Shown: positions 62,534 through 64,000 of the stretch, one piece after another
How the letters are laid out: each line of letters begins with the position of its first letter
Position numbering within the stretch: position 1 is the first letter of the stretch
NCBI RefSeq assembly: GCF_014641075.1
Contig: NZ_BMHP01000001.1
Coordinates: 868,001-932,000, forward strand
Origin: Paenibacillus nasutitermitis
GTDB lineage: Bacteria; Bacillota; Bacilli; Paenibacillales; Paenibacillaceae
Length of the DNA stretch: 64,000 nt
Direction: 5' to 3'
Translations under genes and position numbers: made by a program
The notes under the pieces: model-generated
What the model was told of the DNA's origin: nothing
The model's input: the letters and a program-made list of their open reading frames with translations, nothing else
Database searches by the model: none

Positions 62534-63466
62534 ATGGAGCGGCAGGCCGCGGGCGGGCAACCCGCTCATCAACGATCGAATCATAAGCAAATCAAACCGC
62601 ACATTATGGAAGAATGGGTCGGCAAGGTTTATACGACTCTTTGCATCATCGTACTTATTGTAACAATAGCAGCGATCGTTTATTTTGTAGCTTCCCGCGG
62701 ACTGAGCACTTTTTTTGTGAGCGGCGTAAATGTCGGCGAGCTGCTGACAGGATTAAAATGGATGCCGGAGGGCGATATCCCCATGTTCGGGGCGCTGCCT
62801 TTCATCTTCGGTTCCTTCAGCACCTCGCTGCTTGCCGCTCTCATTGCCGCTCCTCTGGGATGTTGTGCGGCTATCTTCATGACGCAAATTATGCCCGGAG
62901 CCGGCCGCCGCGTACTTCAGCCTGTCATTGAGCTGCTTGCAGGCATCCCTTCCGTTGTATACGGCTTTGTCGGACTGAGCATTGTTGTGCCTTTCCTGCG
63001 CTCGGTTTTTCCCGGACAGGGAATCGGGATTGCCGCGGGGGCGATTGTACTGTCGATTATGATTCTGCCGACCATCACAACGATTGCAACCGATGCGCTC
63101 GCCGCTCTGCCTTTCGGGTTGAAGGAAGGCTCTTATGCGCTAGGAGCAACCCGCTGGCAGACCATCTACCGGATTGTCATTCCCACGACATTACCGGCTC
63201 TGCTGACGGGGGTTGTACTGGGCATGTCCCGGGCGTTCGGCGAAGCGCTTGCCGTGCAGATGGTAATCGGGAACGCACCGCATATTCCCCGTTCCTTGTT
63301 CGAATCCGCGTCTACTTTGACGAGCGTGATCACCTTAAGCATGGGAAATACGGTTAACGGCTCTCCGCATAATAATGCGCTCTGGTCGCTGGCTCTGATC
63401 CTGCTTGCCATGACCTTTGTGTTTGTATTCGTGGTTCGCTTCCTGGAAAGGAGAAATAAACAATGA
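62534..63466 (+). CDS. pstC: Phosphate ABC transporter permease PstC (system 2)
   Basis: The 310-residue protein has six membrane segments with ELLAGIPSVVYGFVGLSIVV, KEGSYALGATRWQTIYRIVI and SRAFGEALAVQMVIGNAP. It is clearly related to the PstC at 53810, but its N-terminal region is shorter. The ATG has AAGGAGAGG well placed. The stop overlaps the pstA start. Confidence 0.9.
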   Translation: MERQAAGGQPAHQRSNHKQIKPHIMEEWVGKVYTTLCIIVLIVTIAAIVYFVASRGLSTFFVSGVNVGELLTGLKWMPEGDIPMFGALPFIFGSFSTSLLAALIAAPLGCCAAIFMTQIMPGAGRRVLQPVIELLAGIPSVVYGFVGLSIVVPFLRSVFPGQGIGIAAGAIVLSIMILPTITTIATDALAALPFGLKEGSYALGATRWQTIYRIVIPTTLPALLTGVVLGMSRAFGEALAVQMVIGNAPHIPRSLFESASTLTSVITLSMGNTVNGSPHNNALWSLALILLAMTFVFVFVVRFLERRNKQ

Positions 63467-64000
63467 GTGCCAAAGCCGCAGACAAGATTGCTACAGCCGT
63501 TATCTATATCGTATCCGCATTGATAGTCCTTATTCTCGCCGGACTGCTCGGCTACATTATTATCCGGGGACTGGGTCATATCAGTTTTGATTTCCTGACC
63601 TCGGCGCCGCAAACGATCAAGGCGGGGGGCGGGATTGGCCCGCAGCTGTTCAATTCGATATTTCTGCTGATCCTGACTCTGATCATTACAATCCCGCTGG
63701 GGATTGGAGCCGGTATCTATATGAGCGAATATTCCAAGCCCGGACGTCTGACGGATACGATCCGTCTTGTGGTCGAGGTATTGTCTTCCTTCCCGTCGAT
63801 TGTGATCGGATTGTTCGGGCTGCTCGTTATTGTCAACTTGTTCGGTTTCGGATTCTCCTTGTTTTCGGGCGCGCTTGCACTGACGGTATTCAATCTGCCG
63901 CTGATGGTGCGGATTACAGAGCAATCGCTGCGCGGCGTACCCCGCGAGCAGAAGGAAGCAAGTCTTGCTTTAGGCCTATCGCGCTGGAAGACGATTACGT
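63463..64000 (+). CDS. pstA: Phosphate ABC transporter permease PstA (system 2), 5' part
   Basis: About 179 codons are visible before the window ends. The segment has membrane helices, GGIGPQLFNSIFLLILTLII, EVLSSFPSIVIGLFGLLVIV and the ATPase-contact region KEASLALGLSRWKT. It starts by ATGA overlap with pstC. A pstB of this system, if present, lies beyond the window. Confidence 0.9.
   Translation, partial: MSAKAADKIATAVIYIVSALIVLILAGLLGYIIIRGLGHISFDFLTSAPQTIKAGGGIGPQLFNSIFLLILTLIITIPLGIGAGIYMSEYSKPGRLTDTIRLVVEVLSSFPSIVIGLFGLLVIVNLFGFGFSLFSGALALTVFNLPLMVRITEQSLRGVPREQKEASLALGLSRWKTIT

Overview
The window looks like chromosome of a Paenibacillus-type Firmicute. It has strong AGGAGG-type ribosome binding sites, LplA/LplB/YtcP-style sugar ABC operons, many AraC, GntR, IclR and LysR regulators, a B. 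subtilis-like PhoP box, and protein families common in Paenibacillaceae. No rRNA, tRNA or CRISPR array was seen. The species call is an inference from gene content.

Layout. (a) 1-1083: the 5' part, on the minus strand, of a secreted carbohydrate-binding/beta-propeller protein. (b) 1.1-7.8 kb: a decayed mobile-DNA zone with remnants of IS4 (twice), IS3, IS256 and IS1380 transposases. It also holds a broken methyltransferase, a broken unknown protein and a broken sugar-binding-type domain; the one intact gene is a nitrilase-family hydrolase. (c) 7.8-9.1 kb: a conserved SF0329-like protein and a GNAT acetyltransferase. (d) 9.2-28.9 kb: a large sugar or glycoconjugate locus. It contains a TIM-barrel hydrolase-like protein, a GntR regulator fused to a solute-binding-protein fold, a second secreted beta-propeller protein and an AraC regulator. 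These are followed by a DegT-family PLP enzyme, a Gfo/Idh oxidoreductase, a lipoprotein and two permeases. The run ends with two cytoplasmic beta-propellers flanking an aspartase-like lyase, then an alpha/beta hydrolase. (e) 28.9-37.4 kb: a GntR/LacI-type regulator facing an ABC importer operon with a PhyH-type dioxygenase, a ManD-like dehydratase and a uronate-dehydrogenase-like SDR. (f) 37.5-46.9 kb: acid-sugar catabolism, with an IclR regulator, an SDR, a FAH-family hydrolase, an AraC regulator, a fuconolactonase-like amidohydrolase, tagaturonate reductase (uxaB), altronate dehydratase (uxaA) and a zinc alcohol dehydrogenase. A tandem non-coding repeat lies inside it. (g) 47-51 kb: a GAF histidine kinase, an Eis-like acetyltransferase, and a sigma factor/membrane-partner pair that are both broken. 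(h) 51.2-64 kb: two phosphate (pst) systems. The first includes an accessory secreted propeller, a PstS without a lipobox, a 525-bp inverted-repeat element and a CBS-chemotaxis-type signalling protein between pstA and pstB. Three phosphate promoters share the same hexamer/-10 spacing. The second pst system runs off the end.

How the genes work together. Regions d-f look like a run of uptake-plus-catabolism modules for acidic or deoxy sugars from plant or algal polysaccharides. Each has its own regulator and candidate operator repeats: AraC direct repeats at 21-bp spacing (twice), IclR repeats, a GntR palindrome and a 12-bp repeat. All four solute-binding-protein genes that precede permeases are separated from them by a stem-loop, which would fit raised binding-protein expression. 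Best candidates for something undescribed are the cytoplasmic propeller-aspartase-propeller operon, the GntR/binding-protein fusion, and the CBS-MCP protein inside the pst operon.
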